Assembly: GCF_000024865.1 (NCBI RefSeq) | Contig: NC_013595.1 | Location: forward strand, 2,790,001-2,854,000 | Length of the DNA stretch: 64,000 nucleotides | Direction of reading: 5' to 3' | DNA from: Streptosporangium roseum DSM 43021 | GTDB lineage: Bacteria > Actinomycetota > Actinomycetes > Streptosporangiales > Streptosporangiaceae | Shown: one piece after another, positions 15,671-23,819 of the stretch | Layout: each line of letters starts with the position of its first letter | How positions within the stretch are numbered: position 1 is the first letter of the stretch | Program-made: the position numbers and the translations under genes | The notes under the pieces: generated by a model | Told to the model about the DNA's origin: nothing | Database searches by the model: none | What the model saw: the letters and a program-made list of their open reading frames with translations, nothing else

Positions 15671-16519
15671 TCAGGGCAGCGTCAGGATCTCGTGGCCGGT
15701 GTCGGTCACCAGGATGGTGTGCTCGAACTGGGCGGTCCGCTTGCGGTCCTTGGTCACGGCGGTCCAGCCGTCGGGCCAGATGTCGTAGTCGATCGTGCCG
15801 AGGGTCAGCATGGGCTCGATGGTGAACGTCATGCCGGGCTCCAGGGTGACCGCCAGCGACGGGTCGTCGTAGTGCGGGACGATCAGGCCGGAGTGGAACG
15901 TGGTGCCGATGCCGTGGCCGGTGAAGTCGCGGATCACGCCGTAGCCGAACCGCTTGGCGTAGGCCTCGATGATGCGGCCGGCCACGTTGAGCTGGCGGCC
16001 GGGCGCGACGGCCTTGATGGCCCGGTTGGTGGCCTCGCGGGTGCGCTCGACCAGCAGGCGTGACTCCTCGTCCACGTCGCCGACCAGGAAGGTGGCGTCG
16101 GTGTCGCCGTGCACGCCGCCGATGAAGGCGGTGATGTCGACGTTGACGATGTCGCCGTCGCGCAGCACCGTGTCGTCCGGGATGCCGTGGCAGATCACCT
16201 CGTTGATCGAGGTGCACAGCGACTTGGGATAGCCCCGGTAGCCGAGCGTGCTGGGGTAGGCCCCGTGGTCGCAGAGGAACTCGTGGCCGATCCGGTCGAG
16301 CTCGTCGGTGGTGACGCCGGGCGCCACGTGCCTGCCGACCTCTTCGAGCGCCTGGCCGGCCAGCTTGCCGGCGATCCGCATCCGCTCGATGATCTCGGGT
16401 GTCTTGACGTCGGGCTCGCCGGTCTTCGGGGATTTCTTCCCGACATACTCCGGCCGCTCGATGCCGGCGGGGACCTTGCGGATGGGCGAGATCCGCCCGG
16501 GCTGGAGCAGTGTCGTCAT
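15671..16519 (-). CDS. map: Methionine aminopeptidase, type I
   Basis: Removes the initiator Met from nascent proteins. The 282-residue product has the full M24 set: HGIGTTFHSGL, and metal ligands in NVDITAFIGGVHGDTDATF (two Asp), GHGIG (His), TIEPML (Glu) and QFEHTILVT (Glu). The N-terminal 40-residue extension (SPIRKVPAGIERPEYVGK) is typical of actinobacterial MapA-like enzymes. A longer frame runs upstream to 16990, but ATG 16519 with GGGGG three bases before it fits the family start. Map sits near nadE, panB and glnE, as in other actinomycetes. Confidence 0.95.
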   Translation of the reverse strand: MTTLLQPGRISPIRKVPAGIERPEYVGKKSPKTGEPDVKTPEIIERMRIAGKLAGQALEEVGRHVAPGVTTDELDRIGHEFLCDHGAYPSTLGYRGYPKSLCTSINEVICHGIPDDTVLRDGDIVNVDITAFIGGVHGDTDATFLVGDVDEESRLLVERTREATNRAIKAVAPGRQLNVAGRIIEAYAKRFGYGVIRDFTGHGIGTTFHSGLIVPHYDDPSLAVTLEPGMTFTIEPMLTLGTIDYDIWPDGWTAVTKDRKRTAQFEHTILVTDTGHEILTLP

Positions 16520-16564
16520 GGTCCCCCAGTCTAGTTGTGCTTCCCAGTGGGCAGTATTGCCGTC

Positions 16565-16747
16565 ATGAGTGATCAGTGGTGGTTCTGTCTGAAGCACATG
16601 GCGGTCGAGCCCGACGAGGGGTGCCCGAACAAGGACCGGCTGGGCCCCTACGAGACCCGGGAGGCCGCCGTCAACGCGCTGAAGACGGCGGCCGAGCGCA
16701 ACGAGGCGTGGAAGGAGGAGGACAAGACCTGGAACGGGGACGAGTAG
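16565..16747 (+). CDS. Conserved small actinobacterial protein, unknown function
   Basis: A 60-residue acidic protein starting MSDQWWFCLKHMAVEPDEGCPNKDRLGPYETREAA. The CxxH and the later Cys, together with the WWFCLKH start, could bind a metal; the second half is a charged helix (NALKTAAERNEAWKEED). I recall similar proteins next to map in actinomycetes, which supports its reality, but no function. It is divergent from map, 45 bp apart, so the two probably share a control region. An in-frame upstream codon at 16535 lacks support. Confidence 0.75.
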   Translation: MSDQWWFCLKHMAVEPDEGCPNKDRLGPYETREAAVNALKTAAERNEAWKEEDKTWNGDE

Positions 16748-16799
16748 ACGATTGAGTCCAAGGGGTGGCGGCACAGAGACATGGCCGCGGAGATAGCAC

Positions 16800-16844
16800 G
16801 AGGGTGTCCACGCTCGGTTTGTGACGACCGAGATAGACACCCTC
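16800..16844. repeat. Imperfect hairpin over the start of an IS remnant
   Basis: gagggtgtc (16800-16808) pairs with gacaccctc (16836-16844), and inner arms ctcggt (16813-16818) and accgag (16827-16832) extend the stem. The GTG of the transposase remnant is in the loop. In a transcript this would hide the start, a known way IS elements limit transposase made from outside promoters. Confidence 0.5.
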
Positions 16845-17045
16845 GCAACCGCACTCCAGGTGCATGTGGACGATCTACTGAAGGCTTCGCCGGACCTGGG
16901 CCCGTGGCGGCCGAGGATCGGCCTGGCCCCGAAGCTGAGCGATGCCGAACCGGTCACCCTCGCGGTGATGTCGGCCCTGCTCGGGTTCACCTCCGAGCGG
17001 CGCCGGCTGCTGCGCCAGTCACTCCCGCTGTTTCCGGGGGTTGCG
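16821..17045 (+). pseudogene. IS982-type transposase, 5' fragment
   Basis: The first 60-70 codons match the N-terminus of IS982-family transposases of actinomycetes: MTTEIDTLATALQVHVDDLL, then LSDAEPVTLAVMSALLGF followed by SERR. After about residue 73 the resemblance stops and the frame continues into unrelated DNA that is the antisense of a second transposase fragment. The catalytic DDE region is absent, so this is a dead 5' fragment. The family call is from recalled similarity. Confidence 0.65.
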
Positions 17046-17207
17046 GCTGCACTTGTTGTGCACGCTGGACGGGCTGCCGGTGGCGTCTCGGGAGAGGCGG
17101 CGGATGGCCTGGGCGAGGTCGGCCGCGCCGGTCAGGTGCAGGGCGCCGATGGCGAGGTTGGGTAGGGCGGCCATGTTGCGGGGGGGGGGCAACCACGCGG
17201 CTGCCAC
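17019..17207 (-). pseudogene. ISAs1-type transposase, C-terminal fragment
   Basis: On the minus strand the frame reads NMAALPNLAIGALHLTGAAD then LAQAIRRLSRDATG, which matches the C-terminal end of ISAs1-family transposases (consensus VMATLRNLAIGxLRLAG...AxALRxxARDAT). Everything upstream is missing. A run of ten G (17180-17189) lies just before the match. It faces the IS982-type fragment, so two different elements have decayed at this one spot. Confidence 0.6.
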
Positions 17208-17258
17208 CTCCGCGAACCGGACATCGGGCTCGTCAACGCCACTATGCCGAGGCCCTGC

Positions 17259-18149
17259 CTAGATCCCGAGGACTGTGCGGATGACGTCGCGATCTTTCTC
17301 CTTCTCCGCCATGGAAAGCAGTTCGTAGGGGCGGCGCTGTTCCTCGCTGGCCCAGGAACCGTTGCGGGTGAGCCACCTGTCGTGCACTACCGAACTCGCC
17401 TCCTCCATGAACCGCTCGCTCCGGACGTTCACGCCGCTCGCACGCGCCTCGTCGACGAGCTGGACACCGATGCGCGCGGACTCCCGGTTCTCGTGCTGCC
17501 AGTCGGCGGGCAGGGAGCGGTAGCGGGTGTTGGCAATGTCGACCTGATCGGTGCCGTGCTTCTTGATCCAGGCTGAGTCCGTGGTGGCCTTCACCCTGGG
17601 TTCGTAGGTGTTGTCGGAAAGCTTGCGTGGCTCACGCCATCTGTCGTGGAAGCGGCTGGCGATCTTGTCGACCCTGCGGTTGGTCAAGGTCGTGGACATG
17701 CCTCGCATCAGTGCGCCGATGCGGGCGATGATCTCACGCAACCTGAGCGAGAATCTGGCGGCCAGCGCTCTCAGCCTGGGCAGGAGCTGAGGCGCGTGTA
17801 CGACGGCTGCGACGGCGAGCAGTCCCAACCCGGCCAGCGATCCGCCGACCCAGACCAGTACGCCTCTGGTGGACCGCAGGGTGCCGGCGGTGACCGACAG
17901 GCGGTGGGCGAGGTCCTCAGCGGTGGCGGCGGTTCCGTCGCGGCCGGTCACGTGAGCGTTCGCCGCGTCGGCGGCCGGACCGCTGTTCGCCGAGGCGAGC
18001 CGGAGGACTTGCCTGCTCTCGGTGGCAAGTGCCTGGTGACGTGCGGCGGCCTCGTCCAGTTCGGTGATGTGCCGATCGATGGCATCCAGGTCAGGCAGGG
18101 GCGGGACACCCAGCAACGCCAGCCCGCTTGCTACGGCCTGCTCAGTCAC
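17259..18149 (-). CDS. Membrane protein with RyR-like C-terminal repeats
   Basis: A 296-residue protein. Residues 1-95 are helical (LDAIDRHITELDEAAARHQ), one membrane helix lies near 98-125 (GVLVWVGGSLAGLGLLAV), a basic helical stretch follows, and residues 160-296 resemble two RyR-type repeats: FHDRW...YRSLPADWQHENRESARI and VHDRWLTRNGSWASEEQ...PYELLSMAEKEKDRDVI. RyR domains occur in bacterial conflict and signalling proteins. GTG 18149 overlaps the upstream stop by 8 bp, so translation is coupled. GC is lower than in its neighbours and IS debris adjoins, which suggests transfer. Function unknown; a toxin or sensor is inference. Confidence 0.7.
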   Translation of the reverse strand: MTEQAVASGLALLGVPPLPDLDAIDRHITELDEAAARHQALATESRQVLRLASANSGPAADAANAHVTGRDGTAATAEDLAHRLSVTAGTLRSTRGVLVWVGGSLAGLGLLAVAAVVHAPQLLPRLRALAARFSLRLREIIARIGALMRGMSTTLTNRRVDKIASRFHDRWREPRKLSDNTYEPRVKATTDSAWIKKHGTDQVDIANTRYRSLPADWQHENRESARIGVQLVDEARASGVNVRSERFMEEASSVVHDRWLTRNGSWASEEQRRPYELLSMAEKEKDRDVIRTVLGI

Positions 18150-18501
18150 GCGTGCCCGCCGTCGCGCGTGAGCTGTCGGTGAGCGTGCCGTTGGCGAGTT
18201 CGGTTCCCATGTTGACCACCGCCATGGCGATCTGTCCGGCTCCGGCGTGATCGAGCGAGCCGGCGAGCTGTTCGCACGAGGCGTGGAGACTTGCCGTGAG
18301 CTCGCGGTAGCCGGCGGCGAATTCCTCGTACGGCAATGGCGCCTCGTCGGCGAAGCGCAGCCCATTGACGTACGCCGTATGTTCGCCGGCCAGTCTGCTC
18401 ATCGCCCTGCCGGAGGAGTCACGCCCGTCCGCGTCGATCGTGATTCCGGTTGTGCACCCGGTCATCCCGCGATCCTCTTGAGAGCATCCCAGTTCGTTCA
18501 A
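18142..18501 (-). CDS. Small helical protein, partner of the RyR-like protein
   Basis: A 119-residue protein, mostly helical, with segments MSRLAGEHTAYVNGL, YEEFAAGYRELTASLHASCEQLAG and GQIAMAVVNMGTELANGTL. Size and layout before a larger membrane partner are like WXG100/ESX-type or chaperone-like first genes, but no clear WxG is present. The start is TTG at 18501, chosen because a full AAGGAGG site stands six bases before it; the next ATG lies inside the protein and lacks a site. Its coding end overlaps the next gene's start (GTGACTGA). No recognised family. Confidence 0.62.
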   Translation of the reverse strand: MNELGCSQEDRGMTGCTTGITIDADGRDSSGRAMSRLAGEHTAYVNGLRFADEAPLPYEEFAAGYRELTASLHASCEQLAGSLDHAGAGQIAMAVVNMGTELANGTLTDSSRATAGTRD

Positions 18502-18637
18502 GGGGCACCTCCTTTCAGCATGATCGCAGCGAGTGTAGACGAGCGAAGAGTCGCAGTCGATGGCGGGTGGCGGAGGTGCAGGGTTGCGGATGCATGACCT
18601 CTCCGGCCGGGCGGCCGCCTCGGCTCCCCGCCGGCGC

Positions 18638-19297
18638 TCACCCGTCCACGACCGCGTAGGCGCGGACCGGGAAGGTGCCCATGCCCGCCACCATCGGCGG
18701 GGTGGCGTGGAAGCGGAACCCCGTGTCGGGGAGCGCGGCCAGGCCGGTCATGTGCTCCACGATCGGGATGCCCGCGCCGAGCAGGAGCGTGTGCGCGGGA
18801 CGTTCGCCGTGGGGCGGGGTGTCGTCGATGTTCAGCGTGTCGATCCCGACGAGCGCCGCGCCCTGGGCCACGAGCCACTCGGCGGCCCCGGCTTCGAGGT
18901 AGGGGTGGCCGTGGAAGTAGTCCTCGGTGCCGAAGTGCCGGTCCCAGCCGGTCTGGACGAGCACGGCCCTGCCGCGCACGTCGCATCCGGCGAACCGGTC
19001 GCGGCCCACCGAGCGCAGGCCCTCGGCCCGCACGACCACTCCGGGCAGGTCGGCGATCGCCTCCAGCGGCACCCCGGACAGGTCGGGGCCGTCCGGGTAG
19101 CGGTGGTACGGGGTGTCCAGGTAGGTGCCGGTGTTGGCGACCAGCTCGATGCTGCCGATGTGGAACTCGGTGCCGGGGGCGTAGACCTCGCGCGAGGCCT
19201 CCCTGGTCAGGTGCGCGCCGAGCCGCGGCCCGGGGATGCCCGGATAGGTGAGCATGCCTTCGGTGATGCGGTGGCTCAGTTCGACCAGCCGGGTCAT
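18638..19297 (-). CDS. Cyclase-family metal hydrolase (kynurenine formamidase-like)
   Basis: A 219-residue enzyme of the cyclase/KynB-like family, which hydrolyses amides or lactones with a divalent metal. The metal motif is NTGTYLDTPYHRYPDG, containing the D-x-P-x-H set; further conserved parts are ELSHRITEGMLTYPG at the N-terminus, VLVQTGWDRHFGT, and LVGIDTLNIDDTP. Its ATG overlaps by 4 bp the stop of the upstream membrane protein gene, so the two are coupled. The substrate cannot be told; no other tryptophan-breakdown genes are nearby. Confidence 0.85.
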   Translation of the reverse strand: MTRLVELSHRITEGMLTYPGIPGPRLGAHLTREASREVYAPGTEFHIGSIELVANTGTYLDTPYHRYPDGPDLSGVPLEAIADLPGVVVRAEGLRSVGRDRFAGCDVRGRAVLVQTGWDRHFGTEDYFHGHPYLEAGAAEWLVAQGAALVGIDTLNIDDTPPHGERPAHTLLLGAGIPIVEHMTGLAALPDTGFRFHATPPMVAGMGTFPVRAYAVVDG

Positions 19298-19602
19298 GGG
19301 ACGTTCACCGTCTTCTTCCTGGTCCGGGCCATGACCATCCTGGCGACGGCCACCAGGCCGATCACGCCCCAGACGACGTTGAGGATCGCCGAGGGCCACG
19401 CCGAGTGGTAGGCCGTATTGATCATCAAGGCGATCGCCCCGACGAGATTGATCGTCTGGTACGGCATGCCGTCACCGGCCATCCGGGAGAGGGACACCAT
19501 CGCGTAGCCGTACAGCATGACACCTGCGCCGATCCAGCCGAGCGCGTTGATCAGGAGGGGCACCGGATCACACGCCGGTGCGGAGGGTGCGCATGTCCCC
19601 AT
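19294..19602 (-). CDS. Small integral membrane protein (CBU_0592-like)
   Basis: A 102-residue protein with three hydrophobic helices (LINALGWIGAGVMLYGYAMV; TINLVGAIALMINTAYH; ILNVVWGVIGLVAVARMV) and a basic C-terminal tail. The helix layout, YQTINLVGA and AILNVVWGVIGL resemble the small bacterial membrane proteins called CBU_0592. ATG 19602 or GTG 19563 could be the start; neither has a strong ribosome site. It is coupled to the cyclase gene and divergent from LysR, 64 bp away, so LysR probably controls the pair. Confidence 0.72.
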   Translation of the reverse strand: MGTCAPSAPACDPVPLLINALGWIGAGVMLYGYAMVSLSRMAGDGMPYQTINLVGAIALMINTAYHSAWPSAILNVVWGVIGLVAVARMVMARTRKKTVNVP

Positions 19603-19666
19603 GATCCCGGCCCTCGTCCCTGAAGGGCAAATAAAGTCTCCTTAACATCCACGTAAGCTCTGCTGC

Positions 19667-20608
19667 ATGGAAATCGATCCCCGGCGCCTCCGGGTACTCC
19701 ATGAGGTCGCACGCCGCGGTGGCGTCGTGCGCGCGGCCGAGGCGCTGCACCTGACCGCCTCGGCGGTCTCCCAGCAGCTCGCGCTCCTGGAACGGGAGGT
19801 CGGGCTCGCGCTCGTCGACCGGTCGCAGCGCCGGATCGCGCTCACTCCGGCGGGGCGGGTCCTCGCCGGATACGCCGAGCGGGTCGAGGAGGAGCTGACC
19901 GAGGCGAAACGGGAGCTGACCCGGTTCTCGGAGCTGCTGGCCGGGCCGGTGTCGATCGCGGCGTTCCCCACCGTCATCAGGCATCTGCTGGTGCCGGCGC
20001 TGGGCACGCTGGCCGAGCGCCATCCCGAGATCAGGCCGCGCATCCACGAGCTGTACGGCCCGCCCGCGCTGCAGGAGCTCCGCCTCGGCGGCATCGATCT
20101 GGCCATCACCGAGCAGGACGCCGACAAGCCCGTCCCGGTGCGGCCCTCGATCGTCTCCCATCCCCTCCACGTGGACGAGTACCGCATCGTGGTGCCGCCG
20201 AGCTGGGCGGAGATCCCGCGTGGCGTCGCGGAGCTGGGCGGCGTGCCCTGGGTGGCGGGACCGGCCGACCAGGCGTGCGGGCACGCGCTGGAACGGCTGG
20301 CCGCCCTGTACGGGTTCACCCCGCACCGGGCGCACGTGATCGAGGAGTTCCCGCCCACCCTCGCCCTGGTCGCGGCGGGGCACGGGGTGGCGATCGTGCC
20401 GTCGCTGGCCCTGCTGGACGTCCCGGCGGGAGAGGTCGTGGTCACCGACATCACCGGTGTGGGCGCCCGCCGCCTGGACGCCGTCACCCGTGTCAGCCGT
20501 ACCCGGTCGGGAGAGCCCGGCCCGGTGCAGGCGGTGGTCATCGCCGCGCTGAGGGAGGCCGCGGAGGGGCTCGTCGCACGGCTCGGGGAGCGCTACGAGG
20601 TCCGCTGA
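19667..20608 (+). CDS. LysR-family transcriptional regulator
   Basis: A 313-residue LysR regulator. Residues 3-62 are the winged helix-turn-helix (LRVLHEVARRGGVVRAAEAL, then LTASAVSQQLALLEREVG), followed by the linker helix and a periplasmic-binding-protein-like effector domain (PVSIAAFPTVIRHLLVPALG onward). It is divergent from the membrane protein-cyclase pair, the standard arrangement for LysR and its target. The ligand is unknown; a substrate of the cyclase-family enzyme is a reasonable guess. Confidence 0.9.
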   Translation: MEIDPRRLRVLHEVARRGGVVRAAEALHLTASAVSQQLALLEREVGLALVDRSQRRIALTPAGRVLAGYAERVEEELTEAKRELTRFSELLAGPVSIAAFPTVIRHLLVPALGTLAERHPEIRPRIHELYGPPALQELRLGGIDLAITEQDADKPVPVRPSIVSHPLHVDEYRIVVPPSWAEIPRGVAELGGVPWVAGPADQACGHALERLAALYGFTPHRAHVIEEFPPTLALVAAGHGVAIVPSLALLDVPAGEVVVTDITGVGARRLDAVTRVSRTRSGEPGPVQAVVIAALREAAEGLVARLGERYEVR

Positions 20609-20620
20609 CCCGAGGGTCCC

Positions 20621-20721
20621 CCGGTGGTGCCCGGATCGGGCGGCTGCCCGCCGAGGCTGGTCCGGTGGTGTGCGGGCCGGGCGGCTGCCCGCCGGGGCTG
20701 ATCCGGTGGTGCGCGGGCGGG
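20621..20721. repeat. 41-bp tandem repeat, 2.5 copies
   Basis: Copies begin at 20621, 20662 and 20703, each with ccggtggtg, with cggctgcccgccg in the two full copies. The array sits between the convergent LysR gene and a minus-strand gene, where it might act as a transcription end or simply be slippage of GC-rich DNA. It has no coding role. Confidence 0.75.
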
Positions 20722-20733
20722 CGCGGGCTCCGG

Positions 20734-21312
20734 TCAGTCGGTGACCTGGGGGCCGCTGACCCGCTCCAGCAGCCTGGCCAGCCGGTCGCGCAGGCCGGGA
20801 CGCCGCTCCACCTGGCCCGCCGCCATGCTGACCAGGTGCTGGGCCCCGTCGAAGGAGAGCGGGGCCCGGCCGGGGACCGTCAGCGCGTCGTGGGCCAGCC
20901 CCTCCAGCTCGGGGTCGCCGCCGTTCAGGGCCAGGATCGTGGCGCCGGTGCGCCGGGCGTCGCTCACCCGTTCCAGCAGGGGCTCGGGGGCCCGCTCCTC
21001 GGTCACCACGAACAGCGTCTCGCCCCGCCGGGCCCGCTCGATCCGCTCCAGCCCGATCCGCAGGTGCGCGGGCCCGTCCGGGGCGGGCGCCCAGCGCACC
21101 AGCGTGGGGGCGAGCTGGGGCAGCCCGGCGAGCCGGGCCTCGTCGCTGAGATGCGCGGTCAGATGCCAGGGCTCCTCCTCGGGGGTGCCGACCACCAGCA
21201 GGCCTCCCGGGGACCGCGTCGCCCGCAGGGCGAGACCGAACTCGCGAGTGCGCTCCACCCAGCCGGTGGAGTCGAGGATCTCGCGTAGAAGTGCCACCGA
21301 CCGAGCGTCCAT
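20734..21312 (-). CDS. Conserved hypothetical protein
   Basis: A 192-residue soluble protein starting MDARSVALLREILDSTGWVERTREF. It has alternating strands and helices (GGLLVVGTPEEEPWHLTAHL; GETLFVVTEERAPEPLLERV; GATILALNGGDPELEGLAHD) and ends in a basic helix. The last two segments resemble a SIS-like nucleotide-sugar fold with its ALNGGD loop, but I cannot assign a family. ATG 21312 was chosen over far upstream in-frame codons because the frame beyond it is antisense to the F420 reductase gene. Confidence 0.65.
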   Translation of the reverse strand: MDARSVALLREILDSTGWVERTREFGLALRATRSPGGLLVVGTPEEEPWHLTAHLSDEARLAGLPQLAPTLVRWAPAPDGPAHLRIGLERIERARRGETLFVVTEERAPEPLLERVSDARRTGATILALNGGDPELEGLAHDALTVPGRAPLSFDGAQHLVSMAAGQVERRPGLRDRLARLLERVSGPQVTD

Positions 21313-21438
21313 GTGCCCATGCTGCCTCAGTCGCCTCCGGTTGTTCCCGTGAACACGGGCCCTGGCATGATCTGAGCATGTCGTGGAGCCGGGTCGGCCC
21401 GGCGCCGACCTGCCCGGAACAACGCCGAGGAGTGACGA

Positions 21439-22104
21439 GTGAGCACTGACAATCTGGACGTGAGCGGAATCTCGATCGGGATCCTGGGCGGTACCGGCGA
21501 TCAGGGCAAGGGGCTGGCCAGGCGTTTCGCCATGGCGGGACACACCGTGCTGATCGGTTCGCGCAGCGCGGAACGGGCCCGGGAGGCGGCGGCGGGCCTC
21601 GGGCTGCCGGCGCGCGGTGCCGACAACGCGACCGTGGCCGCCGAGGCGGACGTGGTGATCGTGGCGATCCCGTGGGAGGGCCACAGGTCCACCCTGGAGT
21701 CCCTGCGGGCCGAGCTGGCCGGCAAGATCGTCATCGACTGCGTCAATCCGCTGGGCTTCGACAAGCAGGGCGCCTACGCGCTGGCCGTCGAGGAGGGCAG
21801 CGCCGCCCAGCAGGCGGCCGCGGTGCTCCCGGACAGCCGCGTCGTCGCCGCCTTCCATCATGTCTCGGCCGTCCTGCTGCTGGACCCCGAGGTCGCCGAG
21901 GTCGACCTGGACGTGCTCGTCCTGGGCGACGACCGCGAGGCCACCGACACGGTCCAGGCGCTCGCCGGCCAGATCTCCGGCGTCCGCGGCGTGTACGCCG
22001 GCCGCCTGCGCAACGCCCACCAGGTCGAGGCGCTGACCGCCAACCTCATCTCCGTCAACCGCCGCTACAAGGCCCACGCCGGGCTCCGCGTCACCGACGT
22101 CTAG
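21439..22104 (+). CDS. npdG: NADPH-dependent F420 reductase
   Basis: Transfers hydride between NADPH and coenzyme F420, supplying reduced F420 for actinobacterial redox enzymes. The 221-residue length fits the family. It shows the N-terminal GILGGTGDQGKGLARRFAMA dinucleotide loop, the NADP phosphate-binding IGSRSAERA, VVIVAIPWEG, IDCVNPLGFDKQG and a conserved VVAAFHHVSA. The start is GTG 21439. It appears single, with an unrelated gene divergent on the left and a pseudogene on the right. Confidence 0.93.
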   Translation: MSTDNLDVSGISIGILGGTGDQGKGLARRFAMAGHTVLIGSRSAERAREAAAGLGLPARGADNATVAAEADVVIVAIPWEGHRSTLESLRAELAGKIVIDCVNPLGFDKQGAYALAVEEGSAAQQAAAVLPDSRVVAAFHHVSAVLLLDPEVAEVDLDVLVLGDDREATDTVQALAGQISGVRGVYAGRLRNAHQVEALTANLISVNRRYKAHAGLRVTDV

Positions 22105-22116
22105 CGCCTCCATGTT

Positions 22117-22302
22117 CTGGATCCATCCGACGTCCTCGGCGATCCGGACGGCGTCGATCTTGTTGCGGGCGCCGGTCTTGGCGATGGCGCCGGTCAGGTG
22201 GTTGCGCACCGTCCCGGTGGAGAGATGCGGCCCTCCGGCGATCTCCTCCGCCGGAGCCCTTTTCGCGGCCTCCCTGAACGCGGTGGCCTCGCGGGAGGTC
22301 GG
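22117..22302 (-). pseudogene. LuxR-type helix-turn-helix remnant
   Basis: The minus strand keeps about 60 codons of a NarL/LuxR DNA-binding domain: TSREATAFREAAKRAPAEEI, then HLSTGTVRNHLTGAIAKTGA, then DAVRIAEDVGWI. The receiver domain is missing, the expected stop after the last helix is absent, and the frame reads on into DNA antisense to the F420 reductase gene. It is the tail of a lost two-component regulator; two changes (GGPHLS for xRLxLS) hint at decay. Confidence 0.7.
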
Positions 22303-22382
22303 CGGGCTCGCGCCATCGCTGTCATGCCTCCGATCCCGGAGACCGGTGGCGCCCGGCGGCAGTGAGGAATTCACGACTTCGC

Positions 22383-23819
22383 TCAGACGAGGAGGGCACG
22401 CAGGGTGTGGGGGCGGAAGGTGCCGTCGTAGTCGCGCCAGGCGGAGGCGAGCCTGGCCACCGATTCGGTGAGCGTCTCCTCGGAGAACAGGAACGGCAGC
22501 CGCAGGTGGTCGCCGTGTCCGCCCGACGGGTCGAAGGAGCGGCCCGGAGCCACCGCCACCCCGTGGCGGAGGGCCACCTGGGCGAAGGCGTCGGCGTCAC
22601 CGTGCGGCAGCCGTACCCAGATCGTCTGCCCGCCGAGCGCGGGCTCGGCGGTCCAGGCGGGCAGTTCCCGGACCAGCTCGGCGCGGAGATGGTCGTGGCG
22701 TCGCCGGAGGACCCCGACGTGGTCGCGGCGGAGCTCGTCGACCCGGGAGAGCAGCCAGGCGGAGGCGAGCTGGGCGAGCACGTCGCCGCCGAGGTCGTGG
22801 ATGGCCCGCAGCCGGGCCAGCCGCGAGATCAGCGGCGGCGCCGCGCGGATCCAGCCGACGCGCAGGCCGCCCCAGACCAGCTTGCTCAGAGAGCCGACCG
22901 TGATGAGCCGCCCCGGCGTCCCGTAGGAGGCCAGCGGGGGCGGCGGCTCGCCGGAGAAGAAGAGCTCGGCGGGGACCTCGTCCTCGACGATCGGCACACC
23001 GTGTTCGGCGGCGAGCCGCACCAGGCGGCGCCGGGTCAGCGCGGGCATGACCCCGCCGGTCGGGTTCTGGCCGGTCGGGACGGCATAGCCCAGGACCGGC
23101 CGGTCCGCCAGCGCCGCGCAGAACTCCTCGGCGTCGGCGGCCGCGCGGAACAGGGCGGCGGCGTCCCGGAACGCCTCCAGCGCGCCGGGGTAGGTGGGGG
23201 CCTCGGTCAGCACGGTGTCCCCCGGGGACACCAGCAGTTTCGCGAGCAGGGTCAGTGCCTGCTGCGCGCCGTTGGTGACCAGGATCTCCCCGGCGGTGGT
23301 GGGCACGCCGCGTGCCCGGTAGTAGGAGGCGAGCGTCTCGCGCAGCTCCGGATGCCCGGCGGGGTGGTAGCCGATGTCGTGCCGGACCCGTGCCAGCCGG
23401 GCCGCCGCCTCCTGGTAGGCCTCGATCAGCACCGGGGGAGGGCTGTCCGGCGCGGCGCAGGTCAGCAGGATGACGCCGTCCGGCGGGGCCAGCAGGTGCA
23501 GCAGCAGGGGGCTGACCACGCCGTCGGCGGAGAGGTTGCGGAGGGCGGGCGGATCGGCGCTGCAGACCCGGGTGCCGCTGCCCTGCCGGCGCACCACCTT
23601 GCCCTCCTGCTGGAGCAGGTCGTAGGCCGCGACCACGGTGCCCCGTCCCACCGCGAGCCACCGCGCGAAGGTCCGGTCGGGCGGCAGCACGGTGTCGGGA
23701 GGCAGCTCGCCGTCGTCGATCAGGGCGCGCAGCCGTACGGCCAGCAGGAGGTAGAGGGGGCCTCGGCCGGACGACCAGCGTCCGAGCTTGGCGAGCAGTT
23801 GCTCGGAATTGGCTCGCAT
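22383..23819 (-). CDS. MocR-family regulator (GntR HTH plus aminotransferase fold)
   Basis: A 478-residue MocR protein. Residues 17-85 are a GntR winged helix (LYLLLAVRLRALIDDGELPP, then FARWLAVGRGTVVAAYDLL); residues 110-478 are a fold-I aminotransferase domain with the PLP Lys in TVGSLSKLVWGGLRVGW and GYHPAGHPELRETLASYY. Such proteins bind PLP and usually activate or repress a nearby PLP-linked gene. The divergent gene, 62 bp away, encodes a PLP enzyme of sulfur amino acid metabolism, and paired ATTGGCTC repeats lie between the starts. Confidence 0.92.
   Translation of the reverse strand: MRANSEQLLAKLGRWSSGRGPLYLLLAVRLRALIDDGELPPDTVLPPDRTFARWLAVGRGTVVAAYDLLQQEGKVVRRQGSGTRVCSADPPALRNLSADGVVSPLLLHLLAPPDGVILLTCAAPDSPPPVLIEAYQEAAARLARVRHDIGYHPAGHPELRETLASYYRARGVPTTAGEILVTNGAQQALTLLAKLLVSPGDTVLTEAPTYPGALEAFRDAAALFRAAADAEEFCAALADRPVLGYAVPTGQNPTGGVMPALTRRRLVRLAAEHGVPIVEDEVPAELFFSGEPPPPLASYGTPGRLITVGSLSKLVWGGLRVGWIRAAPPLISRLARLRAIHDLGGDVLAQLASAWLLSRVDELRRDHVGVLRRRHDHLRAELVRELPAWTAEPALGGQTIWVRLPHGDADAFAQVALRHGVAVAPGRSFDPSGGHGDHLRLPFLFSEETLTESVARLASAWRDYDGTFRPHTLRALLV

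Noticed and set aside
20734..22374. A long minus-strand frame joining the hypothetical protein to a LuxR tail
   Set aside because: The middle is antisense to the F420 reductase gene; the real protein starts at 21312 and the LuxR part is a separate remnant.
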